The notes under the pieces are model-generated. The model worked only from the letters and a program-made list of their open reading frames with translations. It was not told the origin of the DNA and did no database searches. Source: GSA-30 sp036384435 (lineage in GTDB: Bacteria > Pseudomonadota > Gammaproteobacteria > Xanthomonadales > Rhodanobacteraceae). Taken from it: a stretch of DNA of 64,000 nt. Below, piece after piece: positions 60,671-64,000 of this stretch (positions are counted from its first letter, which is position 1; each line of letters starts with the position of its first letter). The position numbers and the translations under genes are program-made. The stretch is from contig NZ_DASVMI010000166.1 in the NCBI RefSeq assembly GCF_036384435.1, positions 1-64,000 of the forward strand, given 5' to 3'.

Positions 60671-61384
60671 GTGCCTAATATCCTGGTCGTCGATGACGAT
60701 GAAGAGCTTCTGGCTCTGATCAAGAAATTCCTGGAGCGATACGACTACGACATCGACGTGGCCGTTTCCGGCACCGAAATGGACGCCGCCATGGCGAACA
60801 AGGCATTTGACGCGCTGATCCTGGATGTCATGTTGCCAGGCGAAGACGGCCTCAGTCTATGCAAACGGGTACGCGCCGCATCGAGTAGCCAGCCCATCAT
60901 CATGTTGACGGCAGTCACCGAAACCACCGATCGTATCGTCGGCCTGGAACTCGGCGCCGATGACTACCTGGCCAAGCCCTTCGATGCCCGCGAACTACTC
61001 GCGCGCATTCGCGCACTGCTACGCCGAAGCATGCAGCATCGGCATGCTGCGGCAGACAAGCATCCCGGCTTATTGTTTGGGAGCTGGCGACTGGACCTGG
61101 CAAAACGCGAACTGCGCTCCACAGACATGACCTTGATACCGCTGTCCAGCGGCGAATTCGAGGTGCTGCTAGCCTTCCTCGAACACCCCCAACGCTTGCT
61201 TACACGCGAGCAATTAATTGATTACGCCCGGGGCTCCGCTCATGAGGTATTCGATCGCAGCATCGATGTCCAAATCAGCCGCATCCGGCGCAAGATTGAA
61301 ACGGACACGCGCAATCCAGAAATAATACGCACCGTACGCAACGCCGGTTACATCTTCACCATGCCGGTTGAATCCACGCCATGA
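60671..61384 (+). CDS. OmpR-family response regulator
   Basis: A 237-residue regulator: receiver domain (1-120) with acidic pocket Asp8-Asp9, phospho-acceptor Asp52 in ILDVMLPGEDG, Thr in IIMLTAVTE and Lys in DDYLAKPF. The winged-helix output (~135-232) reads LIPLSSGEFEVLLAFLEHPQ, VFDRSIDVQISRIRRKIE and RTVRNAGYIF. Starts at a GTG. Its stop overlaps the kinase start (ATGA). Confidence 0.95.
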   Translation: MPNILVVDDDEELLALIKKFLERYDYDIDVAVSGTEMDAAMANKAFDALILDVMLPGEDGLSLCKRVRAASSSQPIIMLTAVTETTDRIVGLELGADDYLAKPFDARELLARIRALLRRSMQHRHAAADKHPGLLFGSWRLDLAKRELRSTDMTLIPLSSGEFEVLLAFLEHPQRLLTREQLIDYARGSAHEVFDRSIDVQISRIRRKIETDTRNPEIIRTVRNAGYIFTMPVESTP

Positions 61385-62724
61385 AGCGGCGACATCTGTT
61401 CGATAGCATCGCGTGGTGGTTCGCACTAAACGTCGCCAGCGCGATCATCATCACCATGCTGATGAACTTCGCCTTCGCGCAGCTTGCCGGTGTATGGGCA
61501 CAGCCGCCCCTGGAAAACACTGAGCTGATTCAACAGGTAGTCGGCATGACTCGGGCCATGGACCAGACGCCGAGAAGCGAGCGCCAGCAACTCGCCCAGC
61601 GACTGGCATCACCTGCGTTCAGCGCTCAGTGGTATCCCCAGCGGGATCAGGTGCCGATGTCCAATGACAGCCATCGCCGGGGGCAAGACCTCGCCTGGAT
61701 GAAAAAAGTGACTGGCATGCTGGACCGCCCCGACGCCATCGTCATGGCCTCGGCCCCGCACGTTGCCTACCGCGACGGAACACCAGCCTCGGACCGATAC
61801 GCCATCGCCATAGAGCTATCCGATCACAGTTGGGTGCAGTTCGATACCGCCCGCCGCAGTTGGGGCCTGAACCATAACTCCCGTACCCTGCTGACCGCTC
61901 TATTTGTTCTACTATCGAGCGGCTTCATCGCCAGTGTGGCAAGCCGCTACCTCGCGCGCCCCGTGCAGCGTTTTGCCAGAGCCGCCGAGGCCTTCGGCGC
62001 CAGCGCTCCGACAGAACCGTTGCCGCTAGGCGGCCCATTGGAAATTCGCGAAGCCGCTGCCGCCTTCAACGCCATGCAGGAACGCATACAACAGTTGATC
62101 GAAGCCCGCACGGAAATGATAACGGCGATCTCCCACGACCTGCGAGCACCGCTGACACGCATGCGCATGCGCGGCGAGTTCATTGAAGACAGCGAGCAGC
62201 AGCGAAAGCTCTTTCGAGATGTAGACGAGATGCAGGCCATGCTCGAGGCAAGCCTGGCTCTCTTTCGCCTGGACTGTACGCAAGAGGACATGACGCGCTT
62301 TGAACTGAGCGAACTGATTCACACCGTGATAGACGACTTCCGCGACATGGGCCAACCAGTCGCACCGAGCAACCTCATGCCACTGGTGTATCAGGGGCGC
62401 CCCTTGGCCCTGAAACGCGTGCTGACCAACTTGATAGAAAACGCCGTGAAATATGGCAGTTCTGCGCGTGTATCGCTGAGCACACAGCACAACCAGGTGA
62501 TCATCACGGTCGACGACGACGGCCCCGGCGTGCCTCCCACGTTGCTTCCCAAGCTTTTCCTGCCATTCTTCCGACTCGAAACCTCACGCAATCGAGCCAC
62601 GGGCGGCTTTGGATTGGGCCTGCCTTCGGCCCGATCCATCATTCGCAGCCATGGCGGAGAGCTTAGGCTGGAAAATAGGCAGCCACATGGGTTGCGTGCG
62701 ATCGTGATGCTGCCGAAATCCTAG
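61381..62724 (+). CDS. Sensor histidine kinase
   Basis: A 447-residue EnvZ-like membrane kinase paired with the preceding regulator. TM1 ~14-35, periplasmic sensor ~36-165, TM2 ~166-185, HAMP ~186-235. H-box His252 in TAISHDLRAPLTRMR, N-box LTNLIENAVKYG, G1 DDDGPGVP, F/G2 FGLGLPSARSI. Autophosphorylates and passes phosphate to Asp52 of the regulator. Stimulus and target genes unknown; MipA/OmpV nearby is a possible target. Confidence 0.95.
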   Translation: MKRRHLFDSIAWWFALNVASAIIITMLMNFAFAQLAGVWAQPPLENTELIQQVVGMTRAMDQTPRSERQQLAQRLASPAFSAQWYPQRDQVPMSNDSHRRGQDLAWMKKVTGMLDRPDAIVMASAPHVAYRDGTPASDRYAIAIELSDHSWVQFDTARRSWGLNHNSRTLLTALFVLLSSGFIASVASRYLARPVQRFARAAEAFGASAPTEPLPLGGPLEIREAAAAFNAMQERIQQLIEARTEMITAISHDLRAPLTRMRMRGEFIEDSEQQRKLFRDVDEMQAMLEASLALFRLDCTQEDMTRFELSELIHTVIDDFRDMGQPVAPSNLMPLVYQGRPLALKRVLTNLIENAVKYGSSARVSLSTQHNQVIITVDDDGPGVPPTLLPKLFLPFFRLETSRNRATGGFGLGLPSARSIIRSHGGELRLENRQPHGLRAIVMLPKS

Positions 62725-62802
62725 CTGGACTTGGCAACAAGAAGCTTTGCTGCCCGCAAAAAAAAGCTCTTTCGTATCCGCTCCGTGTCGGAAGCGGTTC
62801 GC

Positions 62803-63144
62803 TCATCGTCTCTGCGGAACGCAACCCCATCCGTCGTAGTCCGCCCCAAACAGCTGAGCTACGCATCCCATGAATCCTGACACGGACAAGATCAGGTTCT
62901 GCTGGACGGGCATATGGATGGAAGCACTGACGCTGTACTCTCCGTCGTGCGACTGCACAACGGCAACAGCAAAGTGATGATCGTTCAAGAATCCAGCGAC
63001 GATATCCGCTTTTTCCTTGGCGTCTGCCCGGAACTTAAAGTCGACATTCCGGGAAATGCTGAAGTCGTCCCCATGATGATCCAACGTTCTCAATACATCA
63101 GTGTCCGCATCTGAGCCTTCCATCAAGAGTTTGACAACTGACAT
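62803..63144 (-). CDS. RraB-like regulator of ribonuclease E
   Basis: A 113-residue protein with the RraB/DUF1260 pattern: FSISRNVDFKFRADAKEKAD, then DGEYSVSASIHMPVQQNLI and the end GADYDGWGC. RraB binds RNase E and alters the degradosome. Family members also occur as small paralogues of uncertain role. No partner genes are adjacent. Confidence 0.8.
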   Translation of the reverse strand: MSVVKLLMEGSDADTDVLRTLDHHGDDFSISRNVDFKFRADAKEKADIVAGFLNDHHFAVAVVQSHDGEYSVSASIHMPVQQNLILSVSGFMGCVAQLFGADYDGWGCVPQRR

Positions 63145-63418
63145 CCAGCAGCTCCCTTTTCCAATCGATGAACCGCTATTTGGCCGCTTGTTAACGCGCT
63201 GTATTTAGGCCGTAGGCGGATGTTCTGTGATTATAGTCAGTGGTGTTCCGCACAACACATCCGGGCGCAGGCAATCTGCCCAGGGCTTACCGGAATCCGC
63301 ACCTTACTTCAGTAATACGACTTTAGCAGACTGTTGAGAAACCCCTATTGTCAAGCCGCGCGGTCGATTTTGTTAATCGAAAACTCCCAGTACTGGCACC
63401 GACTGGACGTACGTTTCC

Positions 63419-64000
63419 TCATGTCGGCGAAGGATTCCACCACTGGCCGATACCGCCCAGCCGGATCAGGTTATAAGCGGCAAAGTTCCAGTGTACCCAC
63501 GCGCTGACCTTCGCCATCCCGACCGCAGCAACTTGCGCAGATCACCGACAGTCTTGGTCCAACCGAAGCACTGCTCGATACGTTTGCGCACCTTCAAACT
63601 CATGGCGTAGCCCTTGCCACGCGCCGTACGCGCATCAATCGCGCAGCGCCGGTCGCCGCTGGTGTTGCGAGCGATGTGTGCCTTGACGCCACGCATGGCC
63701 AGTTGCTCGACGAGCTCCTGCACGTCGTAACCCTTGTCAGCGCCCAGCGTGGTGCCGGGTGACAGGTGCCCATCGACCAAGACCAACGCGCCATCGCGTT
63801 CACCGCTGCCGCTGGCATGGCGCACATCCACGCCCACCAGCAGGCCGTTGCGGTTTTCCATCAGCGCATTGGCCAGATACGTCAGGCGCGCCTGCTGGCC
63901 GTTGCCCTTGCGGGCCAGGCGAGCGTCCGGATCGGTGGTCGAGGCGTGTGACGTCCTCCCGCTAAACAGGTCCGCTCAGAACAAAAAAATTCGGCGACAC
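63419..64000 (-). pseudogene. IS5-family transposase, degenerate, running off the right edge
   Basis: Minus-strand sequence gives SHASTTDPDARLARKGNGQQ and ARLTYLANALMENRNGLLVG, then DKGYDVQELVEQLAMRGVKA and KVRKRIEQCFGWTKTVGDLR, the DDE core and end of IS5-group transposases (the last Glu is in RIEQCFGW). Two lesions: an in-frame stop at 63976-63978 and a frameshift near 63520-63530. After the shift the C terminus continues as GMAKVSAWVHWNFAAYNLIR and ends at 63419. The 5' part lies outside the window. Confidence 0.85.

Overview
The window is high-GC, densely coded gammaproteobacterial DNA. The gene content (a vibrioferrin/xanthoferrin-type siderophore operon, many secreted hydrolases, NodT-type RND efflux, short intergenic gaps) suggests a Xanthomonadales/Lysobacterales bacterium, probably of the Rhodanobacteraceae (Dyella/Luteibacter-like). 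That assignment is inference from gene content only. I see no rRNA, tRNA or CRISPR array.

Layout. 1-2.97 kb: the 3' end of a TauD/SyrP-like dioxygenase, an amidase and an MFS exporter in one overlapping operon that continues off the left edge, possibly the end of a biosynthetic cluster. 2.93-8.68 kb (minus): a complete RND efflux operon in the order outer-membrane factor, adaptor, permease. 8.76-9.64 kb: a DUF2975 membrane protein with a YozG-like Xre regulator. 10-13 kb: a secreted unknown protein, remnants of a CsoR/FrmR regulator and a DmeF-like metal exporter, gluconokinase, and a gene split by a frameshift. 13.3-23.4 kb: a Fur-box-headed NIS siderophore operon with an SbnG-like citrate synthase, a TonB receptor and five biosynthesis/export genes in the order of vibrioferrin pvsABCDE.

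23.4-34.4 kb is a patchwork of small oxidoreductases and regulators: two SDR proteins, an aldo/keto reductase with a divergent AraC protein, TetR with a DUF308 protein and two operator palindromes, a small ATPase, a DUF748 protein, GNAT, remnants of a TetR/FAD-monooxygenase pair, and a secreted alpha/beta hydrolase with a TPR-like tail. 35.2-42.3 kb: a secreted sedolisin (S53) with a duplicated C-terminal domain, then a three-gene dehydrogenase operon (c-type cytochrome, small subunit, GMC flavoprotein). 42.4-45.3 kb: a small lipoprotein and a large MscS-type channel.

45.4-48.1 kb holds a four-gene minus-strand module of two roadblock/LC7 proteins, a protein with a C-terminal helix-turn-helix-like region and a small GTPase. 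It resembles actinobacterial conservons or MglA/MglB and lies divergent to an AraC-type regulator. It is the best candidate here for a poorly described system. 49.5-57 kb: secreted or orphan proteins, a pentanucleotide repeat, an SDR remnant, a 729-residue orphan protein, an FAD monooxygenase and a phospholipase C-like protein with a ricin-type lectin domain. 56.9-63.1 kb: an acyltransferase, LysR/tautomerase, MipA/OmpV, a DUF2384 protein, a two-component system and an RraB-like protein. The right edge is a degenerate IS5-family transposase.

A recurring pattern: at two places (11.2 kb and 32.4 kb) the 3' halves of a regulator and its likely target gene face away from each other and are joined at their broken 5' ends, as expected if deletions removed a shared divergent promoter and both gene starts.
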